This document shows positions 26,977 through 36,943 of a DNA stretch of 58,910 nucleotides, in pieces. This DNA is from Anaerolineae bacterium. GTDB lineage: Bacteria > Chloroflexota > Anaerolineae > 4572-78 > J111. Where the stretch lies: the NCBI GenBank assembly GCA_016931895.1, contig JAFGDY010000065.1:1-58910 (forward strand). The letters are read 5' to 3'. A model generated the notes under the pieces. That model saw only the letters and a list, made by a program, of their open reading frames with translations, had not been told where the DNA came from and did not search any database. The position numbers and the translations under genes are program-made. Numbering within the stretch: the first letter of the stretch is position 1; every line of letters begins with the position of its first letter.

Positions 26977-29715
26977 TTATAGCGCTCGTTCTACCAACCA
27001 GCGCCGCACCAGGGGCACCTCAACGCTATAGCCATCTCTAGTGTGGGTCAAAATCCGGCGGCGGACAAGCCGGGCCAGGGCCGGGTGAGCGGGCAGGGTC
27101 AGCGGCTCGCCAGCGTGGGCGACCTGGCGCAGCAGCGGTTGGCCGTCTGGGCCGGCCATTTCGTGCCAGATGTTGCGGAAGTAAGGTTCGCCCTGGTCCA
27201 ACGCCCGCAGCAGCGCCGTTTCAAACAGAGATAGATCAACGTGAAGGGTAGCGCGGGCATTACTTTCTTCCACCACCGCCGAGCAGACCAGTTGTAGCAG
27301 ATAGGGGTGGCAATGGGTTTGGCGCATCATTTCGCTGACCACGTTATCGGCGTAGGCCAATTTGAAATCAGCCTGCAAATCAGGCCGGCGGATAAGTTCT
27401 TCGGCCTCATCGGGATAGAGGTAGCCAATGGACAGAGGTTTGACATTGATAAAATATGACGACCAGGCCGGGCCTAATTCATCCAGGGTTTGCACCCCGG
27501 CAAAAAGCAGGGCCAGCCGGGTTTGGTGCTGGATCAGGTAGCGCAACTCGTCAAAAACCTGCTCGTTTAGCCGCCCGCCTTCAACGGCCTCGCCTAACTT
27601 TTCAAATTCGTCAAAGGTCAGCAGCAGGTTAAAATCTTGCAAAGCGGGCAGGGCCGCATCTTCCAGCCATTCGGCAAAAGTTTCAAAAGGGGAGTCATCA
27701 AAGGCGGCCCGCTGGGGCAGGCCGACCATCAGCCGGTAAGGTCGGGCATCCCGGCTGATGGCGCGGGCGATACTGTAAAGAAAGGCCGCCGTATTTTGGG
27801 TGGCGGTGGGGCGTTGCAGGTCAAGAAAAACCGGCAGCGTATTGCCGGGCAGCAGGGCCGGGAGTTGCAACAAAAAGGAGGTTTTGCCCATGCGCCGGGG
27901 GCCATGCAAAACCAGGGTAGGGCGGTGACGCTCCAGCAGGGCATTGATCACGGCCTCGCGTAATTCGCGACGGCCTTTAAAAAGTTCCTGGCGCGACAAT
28001 TGCAGGGGCGTGCCGGGTTGATAGGGATTTTCAATGGTGGCGGCCCCGGCATTGGCCGAAACAGCTTCTAACTCGTTGAGCAACACCTGCTGCCACCGGT
28101 CAATCACCGGCTGCCAGCGCTGACCGGCCTGCGGCCCCAGTGAGGGCAACCGGCGGCGCAATGTGTCCAGGCCGTCCAGGGCCTCGCGATACCCCAAACG
28201 ACGACTGTAAAGATTGTCTGCCCCCAGCGTGGCCCGCACGCCGCCGGCAATGGCCAGCAAACGGGGGACGATTTCATGAGCGCCTTGCGCCAGGGCCAGC
28301 ATCACTTCATCGGCCAACCAGTCTAACTCGTGGGGGGCATCTGCAATCATGGCCGGCGTGGCGCAGTTGGTGAGTGTTTCTACGGCGTAAGTCAAGCGGG
28401 ACTGGGTGGCGGCCCAATCCTGCCGAAAAGAGCGGGCAATGAATTTGGCCTCTTGCAACCCCGCCTGCCGGTTGGCCCGCAAAGCCAGCAGTAAAAGCTG
28501 GTCTAACATGGGCAGGGGGTAAAAAATGAGATCATCCCAATAAATGGGCGTGCGGCGCAATTTGGCTAAAGCCTGGCCCGGACTACGCAAAGCCTGGCGA
28601 TACGCCCACCAACTCAAAAACGCTTCCACCGGGTAAATGAGCAAGCGCACGTAACCATAAAACCCAATGAGCAGGGCAATGACAACCAGCAGCAGGCTAT
28701 TCGCACCTAATGGTTCACTCAGCGAAGCGGAAAACAGCCAGGCCAAACCACCCATCGCCAAGATTGCCGACAGGCCATTGCCCACCCGCATAGACATTAC
28801 TCCGCCCGCGGCGGCCAGTACGGCCCAAAAAACGATGAGGGTGACGGTATTGATTACCGTCGTCACCCCCACGGTCACCCCTCCGGCCACGCCGCCCAGC
28901 AAACCCAGTAGTAGGCTGTCAAAAATAACCCACTTGAGCGAACCGGGGCTGAGACGGCGCTCTTCAATCAGCATTTCCAGGCCAAAGGCCAAACTCAGGG
29001 CCAGGCCGCCAAGCAGACCGATGGCAGCGCCAATGGTCACTTTACTCTCAAGGCTAAGGCTGGTACTGCCGGTGAGACCAACAATCAGGGTGAGGACGAC
29101 GAGCGCGACCACGATAACCACGGTAAAAATAACGCCCACCACCGCCCGCCCCCAATAGTTGATGGTCCACAAGTCCATGGTGCGCTGCCGGAGATGATCA
29201 AACAAAGAGCTGACCATTCCTACCGCAATGCCGCTGGTGATCACAAAAGCCAGGCTAAAAACAACCCCACCCAGGGCCGCCACCAGCGCTACACCCATGG
29301 TCAGGCCCAGTAAAATCCCGCCCACTACACTGAGCACCACGCCAAAGGTGGCATCGCCTACCATGCTGCCGGCCAGGCCCAGCGTTAAACCGGCAGACAT
29401 ACCTAACGCCAGCCCAAAGGCCATGTCTACCCAGGTAGGGCCGGCCGGTAAATTGGGAATGGCCCTGATGACAATGAGCAAAGCACTCCCCCCCACGCCC
29501 GCCAAAAACCACAGGGAGATTTGCAGCCCCAAAAAACGACGCGCTTGAGCATTGCGGACAGCCAGCCAGAGTTGTCGGGTGAAGCCGGCGTGGTAAGCCA
29601 GGCCAGGTTGAAGCGTTTGCACATACCTCTCCACTTTGGCCGGTTGGAAGAGACTCCAACGCACCAATTGCAGCATATCCTGGAAAAAACGTTTGAGGGG
29701 AGTCAGGTCAATCAT
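26977..29715 (-). CDS. Polytopic membrane protein with C-terminal STAND-type ATPase domain
   Basis: 912 residues. About residues 60-400 are a dense block of some ten membrane helices rich in Gly/Leu/Val; a helical cytoplasmic linker follows (400-580), then a P-loop ATPase with Walker A GPRRMGKTS (605-613, K611), Walker B LLLTFDEFE (about 690) and a winged-helix-like C-terminus. ATG 29715 is preferred because it overlaps the preceding kinase stop (AATGATTGA), giving tight coupling; an earlier GTG-type start would extend further into that gene. The ATPase resembles the one fused to the neighbouring kinase (shared RRMGK core and an NPF/NPY-type lead-in). A membrane effector or channel gated by the ATPase module is possible, but that is inference. 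Confidence 0.82.
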   Translation of the reverse strand: MIDLTPLKRFFQDMLQLVRWSLFQPAKVERYVQTLQPGLAYHAGFTRQLWLAVRNAQARRFLGLQISLWFLAGVGGSALLIVIRAIPNLPAGPTWVDMAFGLALGMSAGLTLGLAGSMVGDATFGVVLSVVGGILLGLTMGVALVAALGGVVFSLAFVITSGIAVGMVSSLFDHLRQRTMDLWTINYWGRAVVGVIFTVVIVVALVVLTLIVGLTGSTSLSLESKVTIGAAIGLLGGLALSLAFGLEMLIEERRLSPGSLKWVIFDSLLLGLLGGVAGGVTVGVTTVINTVTLIVFWAVLAAAGGVMSMRVGNGLSAILAMGGLAWLFSASLSEPLGANSLLLVVIALLIGFYGYVRLLIYPVEAFLSWWAYRQALRSPGQALAKLRRTPIYWDDLIFYPLPMLDQLLLLALRANRQAGLQEAKFIARSFRQDWAATQSRLTYAVETLTNCATPAMIADAPHELDWLADEVMLALAQGAHEIVPRLLAIAGGVRATLGADNLYSRRLGYREALDGLDTLRRRLPSLGPQAGQRWQPVIDRWQQVLLNELEAVSANAGAATIENPYQPGTPLQLSRQELFKGRRELREAVINALLERHRPTLVLHGPRRMGKTSFLLQLPALLPGNTLPVFLDLQRPTATQNTAAFLYSIARAISRDARPYRLMVGLPQRAAFDDSPFETFAEWLEDAALPALQDFNLLLTFDEFEKLGEAVEGGRLNEQVFDELRYLIQHQTRLALLFAGVQTLDELGPAWSSYFINVKPLSIGYLYPDEAEELIRRPDLQADFKLAYADNVVSEMMRQTHCHPYLLQLVCSAVVEESNARATLHVDLSLFETALLRALDQGEPYFRNIWHEMAGPDGQPLLRQVAHAGEPLTLPAHPALARLVRRRILTHTRDGYSVEVPLVRRWLVERAL

Positions 29716-31594
29716 TTTCAACCAAATACCCACCCCCAATCATTTCGGCAAACAACTCGCTGAAGGGCTGCCCCTGGCGCACCACCCCCCGGCGTTCCAG
29801 GGCTGCCAGCCGCATCGGGTCCAGATTGGACGCCCCTGACGTGGCTGTTTGCTGCAAAATGGCTTGCTCGTCCGGGGTTAATTTGCGCCAGAGGTGCTGA
29901 AAATGAGGTTGGCATTGCAGCCACAACTCCTGACGCAGTTGGGCATAATCAACCCGGTCTTTGGCTTGGGCTTCCCAAAGATGGCTGGCAACCATTTGGG
30001 TAAAAAAAGGATGCCCCCCGGCCATTCGTTCAATAAACTCCAGGTCTTCTGCGCTGGCCGTCATATTCTCCGTGATTAACACCTGCCAGGTTTCCGGAGC
30101 CAACAAACCCAGCCAATGTTGGGCAAAGATGTTGTAAAAGGGAGAGGTCAGGCCGCCCGTAGCGCACAAGTCGGCCAGGGGCTGCGCCGACGCCGTAATC
30201 ATAGCCATCTGGCCCATCGAACCGCAGGCCCGCCAATCTTCCAGCACATCGTTGAATTCGTCGGCGCGCTGGGTCAGGTTTTCTACTTCATCCAGGCACA
30301 GCAACAAACGGATGCCCTCCGCCTGCAACTCCTCCAGGGCAAAGTCAAACGCCATCAGGTCGCCATCCTCGCTGGCGGGCCAGGGTTCGCGCCACACCTG
30401 GGTTAGTTCGCGGCGGAGCACGCGCATCAGGCCGGCCCAGGTATGGCCGTAGGCTTTCATTAAATCCAAATAAATAATGATGAATTTGAGACCGGCCGGC
30501 AGGAGGTGGCCGGCATACGTTTTGAAATAGTTCAAGAGCGATGATTTGCCCATCCGCCGCTCAGCCACAATGGAAATGGATTGCGCCGTACGGCCCCCCA
30601 CGCGATTAACCATGGCCTTCAGTTCCCCCTGGCGCCCATAAAACAGATTAGCAGACACCGCGCCGCCGTAGAAAAAGGGATTCTGAATCCGGGCCGGGCC
30701 GGCAGATTTGGCCAACGTAGCTTTGGCCAACCGGGGCGTTTGCACCGAGGCAATGTAGGTTTTGGTGGCCGGTTGGCTGCTCAGGCGGGCCAGGGCTTCG
30801 GCCAGAGCGGCCCCGGTTTGAAAACGTGCGGAGGTCTCTTTGGCCAGGGCTTGCAGGATTATTTTTTCCAGGGCGGGAGACACCTGGGCCAAGGTGGATG
30901 GCGACGGCGGCGTTTGGTAAACGTGAGCGTGCAAAATTTGCGGCGTATTTCCCTGAAAGGGCGGCTGCCCGGCAACCATGTGGTAAAGCACCACGCCCAG
31001 GCTGTACAGATCGGCTCGCCCGTCAATTCTTTCCGCCCCCGCAGCCTGTTCGGGCGACATATAGAGGGGCGTGCCCACCGTGTGCCCGGCCTGGGTCAAG
31101 GCCGGGGCGTCCAGAGCCAAGGCCACGCCAAAATCGGTCAACAGGGCCTGGTTGTCGCCGGTCAATAGAATATTTGACGGCTTGACATCCCGGTGGATCA
31201 CGCCCTGCTGATGGGCATAGTGCAGGGCGTCGGCCATTTGCCAGGCAATGTCGGCGGCGGTGGTCTCGTCTAAACGCTCCACCTGGGCCAGCCGGTCGGC
31301 CAGGGATTGACCTTCCACCAGGGGCATGGCCAGGTAAGCATAGCCGCCGGCCCGGCCCACATCCAACACCCGCACAATGGCCGGGTGATTGAGCCGGGCG
31401 GCAGTGCGGGCTTCGCGCTCAAAACGGGCCAGCATTTCTTTATTCGTTTGGGGCGATGGCATCAGCACTTTGAGGGCGACCACTTCATTTTGAAGATTAC
31501 GGGCGCGATAGACAGTGGCAATACCCCCGCTGCCAAGCATATCTTCAATTTGGTAGGGGCCAAGTTTTTGGCCTGATAGAACTGCCGTGCTCAC
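29708..31594 (-). CDS. Ser/Thr protein kinase fused to a STAND-type ATPase
   Basis: 628 residues from GTG 31594 (GGAG site in CGGAGAAATAACA; the longer frame would run into the preceding gene). Kinase domain 14-270: GSGGIATVY loop, K42, H134-R135-D136, D154-F155-G156, YMSPE at 178-182. After a linker, an ATPase (about 305-610) has P-loop AERRMGKSS (344-352, K350) and Walker B LLLCLDEVE (430-438). No membrane segment, so it is cytoplasmic. The gene is sandwiched between a FabL-like reductase (19 bases) and the membrane ATPase (8-base overlap). The combination suggests a signalling pair in which the kinase-ATPase interacts with or phosphorylates the membrane ATPase. Confidence 0.87.
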   Translation of the reverse strand: MSTAVLSGQKLGPYQIEDMLGSGGIATVYRARNLQNEVVALKVLMPSPQTNKEMLARFEREARTAARLNHPAIVRVLDVGRAGGYAYLAMPLVEGQSLADRLAQVERLDETTAADIAWQMADALHYAHQQGVIHRDVKPSNILLTGDNQALLTDFGVALALDAPALTQAGHTVGTPLYMSPEQAAGAERIDGRADLYSLGVVLYHMVAGQPPFQGNTPQILHAHVYQTPPSPSTLAQVSPALEKIILQALAKETSARFQTGAALAEALARLSSQPATKTYIASVQTPRLAKATLAKSAGPARIQNPFFYGGAVSANLFYGRQGELKAMVNRVGGRTAQSISIVAERRMGKSSLLNYFKTYAGHLLPAGLKFIIIYLDLMKAYGHTWAGLMRVLRRELTQVWREPWPASEDGDLMAFDFALEELQAEGIRLLLCLDEVENLTQRADEFNDVLEDWRACGSMGQMAMITASAQPLADLCATGGLTSPFYNIFAQHWLGLLAPETWQVLITENMTASAEDLEFIERMAGGHPFFTQMVASHLWEAQAKDRVDYAQLRQELWLQCQPHFQHLWRKLTPDEQAILQQTATSGASNLDPMRLAALERRGVVRQGQPFSELFAEMIGGGYLVEND

Positions 31595-31613
31595 TGTTAT
31601 TTCTCCGCGTTTC

Positions 31614-32384
31614 TCAATGCAATAACAATCCATATCCCCCATCCACCGTAATCGTCTGGCCAACAATCATTCCGGCGGCATCGGAGCAGAGGAAAGCGAC
31701 AACCTGGGCAATTTCCTCCGGCGTTACCAGGCGGCGGGTGGGGGAATGGCCGGCGGCATAACTAAACACTTCTTGCAGGTCTACCGGGAAAGCGGCCACA
31801 GCCCCGGTTTCAACCAAACCCGGCGATACTGCATTGACGACAATGCCCTTGGGGGCCAGGTCAACGGCCAGGTAGCGGGTCAAAGCATCTACCACGGCTT
31901 TGGATAGGCCAATGGCGCCGTAATGGGGCAATACGCGCACCCCGCCGGGACTGGTGATATTGATAATGCGGCCCCAACCGGCCTTTTCCATGTGCGGCAC
32001 CAAACGTCGCGCCAGACGCAAGATGGAACGGGCGTTAACGTCCATGGTCCAATCCCAATGTTTGTCGTTAACTTCCAAAATGTCGCGGGGGGTGCCGCTG
32101 GCGGCGTTGCCCACAAAAATATCGCACCCGCCAAAGGCGGCCTCGCTCTCAGTAACCAGAAAATCAATCTGGTCGGCTACGGCCAGGTTGGCTTTAACGG
32201 CAATGGCTCGCCGCGCCATGGCCCTAATGGCCGCCGCCACTTCCTCGGCGGCGCTCCTTTTGCGCAAGTAGTGAACCACAATATCCGCGCCGCGTCCGGC
32301 CAATTCCAGAGCAATGGCCCGGCCAATGCCGCGCGAAGAGCCGGTGACCAGGGCTACTTTGCCGGTCAAAAAATTTTCCGTCAA
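31614..32384 (-). CDS. Short-chain reductase, FabL-like (enoyl-ACP reductase III type)
   Basis: 256 residues from TTG 32384, chosen for its GGAG site 7 bases upstream and because earlier starts overlap the SH3 gene. NADPH site TGSSRGIG (14-21), S145 in NITSPGG, and Y155-x6-K162 (YGAIGLSK). The six-residue Tyr-Lys spacing is that of enoyl-ACP reductases of the FabL type, not the YxxxK of ordinary FabG-like enzymes, and ALTRYLAVDLAPK with VVNAVSPG follow as in FabL. It would reduce the enoyl-ACP double bond in fatty acid synthesis. Alternative: another SDR with the same spacing. Its place in a signalling/envelope operon is unusual. Confidence 0.8.
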   Translation of the reverse strand: MTENFLTGKVALVTGSSRGIGRAIALELAGRGADIVVHYLRKRSAAEEVAAAIRAMARRAIAVKANLAVADQIDFLVTESEAAFGGCDIFVGNAASGTPRDILEVNDKHWDWTMDVNARSILRLARRLVPHMEKAGWGRIINITSPGGVRVLPHYGAIGLSKAVVDALTRYLAVDLAPKGIVVNAVSPGLVETGAVAAFPVDLQEVFSYAAGHSPTRRLVTPEEIAQVVAFLCSDAAGMIVGQTITVDGGYGLLLH

Positions 32385-32398
32385 CTTTTTACTCCACT

Positions 32399-33154
32399 TC
32401 AGGGATTGGCCGATAAATCGCAGCCGGTCACGCCCCGGCCCGGCCACTCGCCAAAACTGCCGGTCCAAACGATGTCGCCGCTGGCAAAATATTGCATCGC
32501 CTGTGCAAAGGGCAAAGACTCTGTCCCATTTTCAAATCTGGCCACGGGATTCTCGTAAATCAGTTGAAACGAACCGCCGGTATATTTGAACAAAACGTTA
32601 TCGCCCCGGAACACAAAATCGCCGGAGTGGGGGCCGATCACGTTACCTTCAACCACCTCTGGTAGCAGGTTATTCAAACCGGCGTGGGAGGCGCAGGTAT
32701 TTGCGTTGGCGTGATGGACCACCAGCGGAATTTGGGTTAAAACTTCATTGACTTTGGGCTGACCGGCATCGTAAGCCAACGGGGGCGCTTCAACCACGGA
32801 CAAAGCCGACCCGTCGCCGTTTATCTTGACCGCCTCCGGATTGGCCGCCAGCCAGGCCAGGTCGCCGGATTCGGTTTCTACCTGCAACCAGGAACCGTCT
32901 TCGTTGCGGCCAACGGCCGTAACCTCAGATCCAGCCGGTAAAGTGCCCACCACCGGATAGCTGGTTCCCGGCCCTTCGTGTAAATTGACCGGTGCCAACG
33001 TCTGTACGGTCCGGCTTGTTCTATTACCAATACTTAAAAATAGGGCCAGAACCAGGGCAATGACCACTAAAATAGCCACCACAATCAGAATGTTGCGGTT
33101 GGTATTGCTGCGGCGCTTGGCCTGACGCCTGGTAGATTTTTTTTGTTTAGCCAT
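32399..33154 (-). CDS. Membrane-anchored SH3b-domain protein
   Basis: 251 residues; a very basic N-terminal tail (MAKQKKSTRRQAKRR), one membrane helix (about 22-43) and an outer region. The bacterial SH3 fold is at about 50-112 (LHEGPGTSYPVVGTLPAG, then GSWLQVE). A further domain with three cysteines (about 145-251) is not recognised. Bacterial SH3 domains often bind cell-wall or protein partners. The ribosome site CGGAGGG is strong; the gene starts 20 bases after the glycosyltransferase fusion stop. Confidence 0.82.
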   Translation of the reverse strand: MAKQKKSTRRQAKRRSNTNRNILIVVAILVVIALVLALFLSIGNRTSRTVQTLAPVNLHEGPGTSYPVVGTLPAGSEVTAVGRNEDGSWLQVETESGDLAWLAANPEAVKINGDGSALSVVEAPPLAYDAGQPKVNEVLTQIPLVVHHANANTCASHAGLNNLLPEVVEGNVIGPHSGDFVFRGDNVLFKYTGGSFQLIYENPVARFENGTESLPFAQAMQYFASGDIVWTGSFGEWPGRGVTGCDLSANP

Positions 33155-33174
33155 GATTTCCCTCCGGTAAATTT

Positions 33175-36100
33175 TTATTCTTCTATTTGCACTGCAAAAA
33201 TGTGAACCTGGTGCGTGTCAACGTCGGTCACATAGAGTCGCCCGGGGTCGGGGTCAAAATAAAGGCCCACCGGCGCGGCCAGTTGAATCGGGCCGATAGT
33301 TTGCCACTGATCCAACAGCTCGCCGTTGGGGGCGTAACGTAGCAGGGCATGGCTCTGGGACTCGGTCATAAAAATGGAGCCATCGGGGCCAAAGGCCAGG
33401 TGCGGGCCGTTGTAGGCATAAGCCGGGGGGATAGCCCATTGGCCCCAAAAATTGCCCACCGCGTCCACGCGCTGAATACGATTATTCATGGCCTCGGTGA
33501 CAAAGTAAGTGCCCTGGGGATCGCGCAGCACGTCAACGGGTTCGTTGAATTGGCCGGGGCCGTCACCCCACTGGCCCATCGTGCCGGTCACAGTCCCATC
33601 GGGGGCAAAAAAGGTCAGGCGGGCACTGCCGGTATCGGCTACGGCCAGGGTATCATCGGCAAAAACCGTCATTCCGCGCGGGTGGAAGAAATAGGCGGAC
33701 GGCCCGCCAAAGCGTTCCATGAAATTACCCGCCGCGTCGTAACGATAAATCCACTGCAAGGTCGAGTCCAGCACCAAGATTTCATCCCGGCTGTTGACCC
33801 CCACGGCCAAAGGTTCTTCAAAAGGAAATTCGTCGCCAGTGAGGGCCTGGATAAAGGTTCCCTGCGGGTTTAGAATCTGCACCCACCGATTGGCCGTATC
33901 GGCGACCACCAGGTGGCCGTTGGCCAAAACGGCCACGTCGCGCGGTTCAAAAAATAGGGCAAGTTCTTCGGCGTCGCCCAAGGTGTCCAGCCAATGTAGG
34001 CTCAAGGGCGCTGTTTCCACCTCCACCACCGACACCAATCTTTCCGGCTCGCGGCCCAAGGGCGGCCAGAGGTACCGGCCAGGGATGGCGCTAAAATCGC
34101 CGTTGGGCAATCCCCAGTAGAGGTGAATCCGGGAGCGGTCCTCATTATCTTTGTAGCGCACCAAAATGTCGTGCAAGCCCTGTTCCAGGGTGATGGCCGC
34201 CTCAGCGTATTGATTGGGAGCAGGCGTGTCCACCAACAATTGGCCATCAAGAAATAACTGGGCTTCCGACACCGCCCGCAAACCCAACCGGTAGAGGCCG
34301 CTCTGGGGCACGTCCAACCAGCCAACCCACTCGACCGTGTAGGGCCGGCTAAGGGGGATAAAATGGAAATAGGTATCCAGGAAGGGGTCAATCCGCTGCA
34401 AAGCCGGTTGACCTTCCCAACGGTCGTTGGCGTAAAATGATCCCAGCAGGCCATGATTGCCAATAGCCGGAACGTAAAGCGCCCATTGCGGAATCAGGGT
34501 TTCTTCCTTGGCCGGGGGCTGCCAGTAGAGGGCCACTTGTCCCGGCGCGCCTACCACCCGCAGGCTAAAGGTATGGTTACCCTGGGGCAGCACCAGACCG
34601 GCCATTTGTTCAGCCTGGCCTTCCAGCACCAGGTAATCATCAATTTCCAGCCGGGCCGGGCCGGGCGTGGTTAACCGGAAATTATAAAGGCCGTAATACG
34701 GCGCGTAGAGGATGCCGCGCCACTCGGCCCCAAAACTATCCGCCGGCGGGCTATCGGCGGGCCAGTTGGCCTTAACAGACAAAGCGCGGCCGGACTGGAG
34801 TGGCGTGAGGCCAGGCCCCGGCCCATCAACCAGGAATGACGCGGCGGGAGCGGGCCAATAATTCAATTCCAGTCCCTGGATGGCGGCCAGGTCGGCCGGT
34901 TGCAGTTCGCCAATGTAAACGACCGGCGGGCCGGTATCCTGTTCGTCCCGCCCCATGGCGGCATAAAATTTGCCGTGGGGATAGAGTTCCTGGGCCTGGT
35001 TAAAAATCCACACGTCATCAGGATGGATGAAGAGCGTCACCGGGCGGTTGGGGCTGAAGCGAAGGGGCAAGGCATCGGGCAGGGCCAAAGCGCGCCGGTC
35101 CGTGGCTTCAGGCGCCAGGAATTCCAGGGCCGGGTGATTGGCCAGGAAAGGGGACATTAAATAGGTCTGGTTTGGCCCCAACTCGGTCATTTTTTGCCCC
35201 ACGATTGTTTCGGGGCTGGAAAAGGCGTTCCACGAGGCGAAGTTGTGGGCCTGGCGCGCAAAGTAGGTATAGGCGTTGGCCAGCAGAATGAAGCCAAACA
35301 AAATTGCCGCCGGGCCAAACAGCCAGATTTTGGGCAGCGGCCGCAGCGATTCTTCCGCTTCCCGGCCCAGAACGGCCAGGGACAGCCCGCTAAAGTAGAT
35401 TACGGCCGGCAGCACGGCGATGGAGCGCAACGATTGCGGCGCTTCAAAATCCACACTAAAAATACCGCCGGACAAAGCAAGAGGGATCAGCAGAAGAAAA
35501 AAAATGTTAGCCGGGTAACGAGGCCGGGCCAGGACCAGGCCAAACCCCAAAACAAAAAATACGGCCATGGCCGGATCGAGCATGGGCGCGCCGGGCAGGT
35601 TGTGGCGGCCGTTTTTATCGCCCTGATAGTTGAACATGAAGAGATGTTGGGCGGCGCTGTGCTCCAATGCCTGCCCCAGATTGGCCTGGTCGCGTTTTTT
35701 GAAAATAGAAATTTGGCGGGTGCGATACCAAAAAGAGTCGGGTTGATCCAGGGCAAATTTTGCTACCGGCATGACCACCAGCCAGGCCGCCACCAGCACC
35801 AGTAAAAGACGGGTCAACTGGGGCAACCAACCACCATTTTGCAGCGTGCTCACCAACCAACGCCACCACAGTAGTATGCCCAACACGGCCCACACCACTA
35901 AAGTCGCCACATAGAGACGGAAAGCCGTGTAAAAGACCATGCCCAACCCAAGCGTCAACCCGGCCCACAAGGCATCGCGTAACCGGCCGCGCTGGAGCAG
36001 GCGGATCAAAAAGAAGAGGCTCAAAAATTCAAAAAAGGGGGTATCAATGCCCGTCATCGCGATCCGGCTGAAGTTGACGTGCCAGCGGGCCACGGCCAGC

Positions 36101-36936
36101 AAAAAGGCCAGCAGCAGGCCAAAACGCGGCCCCCACAATTGGCGGCCAAAAAGATAGGCGGCCAGAACTCCCCCCAGGCCAAACAGCACGCTCACCAGCC
36201 GCATGGCGTAAATGGTATCGCCCACCCAGTGGAGCGCCGCTGCATAAAGCATCAATAAATGACCGGTAATGTTAATAGGCGCATAAAGAACAGGGCGATA
36301 ACTTGGCTCTTGCAGCATCCGGCGAGCTTGCAGCCCCGCTTCAGCTTCGTCAAACCAGATACCAAAAGGCTGGCTACCAAAATTATACAGCCGCAGCACC
36401 AGGGCCAGGAGCACAACCAAAAGCAGCCCCAAGGCTATGGCCCGCCGGGGAAATAAATAATGCAGTTCAACACGCCAGGAATCCCCCCGCGTGAGCAGGA
36501 GCACCCCGCCGATGAGCAAAACCAGGCTGCCCAGGTAAAGCCACCACGCCGGCAAAAGGCCGTCGTCGTTGCCAAAAAAGTTAAAGGCAATAAAAGAAAC
36601 CCCTACTGCCAGCACAATGAGCCAACTGCCAACATACCACCGCCAGCCCGCGCGGAGATTCAGCAGGGAGGCGCCACTATGCTCCGTCTCCGGTTCTGGC
36701 GTCTGGAACGTGGGCAGGCGATAGACCAAAGCCCGGATAACCAGGATAACGGCGATGCCGTAAAGCAGCACCCCGTCCCACAATGAATCTTGGCTGAAGA
36801 AATACTGCCCGATGGCTCCCGCCGCCACTCCCAACAAAGCCAAAGCCAAACGGCCAATGGTGCGGCGCGCCCGTAGGCGGGGCTGTCCTGCCGCCTGGGT
36901 TGGTTCAGTTGCGGCAAATGTTGATGGATTAAGCAT
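33175..36936 (-). CDS. GT-C glycosyltransferase fused to PA14-like domains and an NHL propeller
   Basis: 1253 residues from ATG 36936. The N-terminal half (to about 560) has some thirteen membrane helices and the GT39/83-type acidic loop motif FGIWFDEAEAGLQARRM. Past it come an outer region, two PA14-like beta domains (GAEWRGILYAPYYGLYNFR; GSFYANDRWEGQP with GWLDVPQSGLYRLGLRA), then about six NHL blades (PRDVAVLANGHLVVADTAN, HPRGMTVFADDTLAVADTG, EPVDVLRDPQGTYFVTEA and others) to the C-terminus. The enzyme part should add a lipid-linked sugar outside the membrane, and the tail could bind carbohydrate or substrate protein. I know of no standard family with this full order. It is the first gene of the directon, behind a promoter whose start falls at the ATG. 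Confidence 0.85.
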   Translation of the reverse strand: MLNPSTFAATEPTQAAGQPRLRARRTIGRLALALLGVAAGAIGQYFFSQDSLWDGVLLYGIAVILVIRALVYRLPTFQTPEPETEHSGASLLNLRAGWRWYVGSWLIVLAVGVSFIAFNFFGNDDGLLPAWWLYLGSLVLLIGGVLLLTRGDSWRVELHYLFPRRAIALGLLLVVLLALVLRLYNFGSQPFGIWFDEAEAGLQARRMLQEPSYRPVLYAPINITGHLLMLYAAALHWVGDTIYAMRLVSVLFGLGGVLAAYLFGRQLWGPRFGLLLAFLLAVARWHVNFSRIAMTGIDTPFFEFLSLFFLIRLLQRGRLRDALWAGLTLGLGMVFYTAFRLYVATLVVWAVLGILLWWRWLVSTLQNGGWLPQLTRLLLVLVAAWLVVMPVAKFALDQPDSFWYRTRQISIFKKRDQANLGQALEHSAAQHLFMFNYQGDKNGRHNLPGAPMLDPAMAVFFVLGFGLVLARPRYPANIFFLLLIPLALSGGIFSVDFEAPQSLRSIAVLPAVIYFSGLSLAVLGREAEESLRPLPKIWLFGPAAILFGFILLANAYTYFARQAHNFASWNAFSSPETIVGQKMTELGPNQTYLMSPFLANHPALEFLAPEATDRRALALPDALPLRFSPNRPVTLFIHPDDVWIFNQAQELYPHGKFYAAMGRDEQDTGPPVVYIGELQPADLAAIQGLELNYWPAPAASFLVDGPGPGLTPLQSGRALSVKANWPADSPPADSFGAEWRGILYAPYYGLYNFRLTTPGPARLEIDDYLVLEGQAEQMAGLVLPQGNHTFSLRVVGAPGQVALYWQPPAKEETLIPQWALYVPAIGNHGLLGSFYANDRWEGQPALQRIDPFLDTYFHFIPLSRPYTVEWVGWLDVPQSGLYRLGLRAVSEAQLFLDGQLLVDTPAPNQYAEAAITLEQGLHDILVRYKDNEDRSRIHLYWGLPNGDFSAIPGRYLWPPLGREPERLVSVVEVETAPLSLHWLDTLGDAEELALFFEPRDVAVLANGHLVVADTANRWVQILNPQGTFIQALTGDEFPFEEPLAVGVNSRDEILVLDSTLQWIYRYDAAGNFMERFGGPSAYFFHPRGMTVFADDTLAVADTGSARLTFFAPDGTVTGTMGQWGDGPGQFNEPVDVLRDPQGTYFVTEAMNNRIQRVDAVGNFWGQWAIPPAYAYNGPHLAFGPDGSIFMTESQSHALLRYAPNGELLDQWQTIGPIQLAAPVGLYFDPDPGRLYVTDVDTHQVHIFAVQIEE

Positions 36937-36943
36937 AAGCCCT

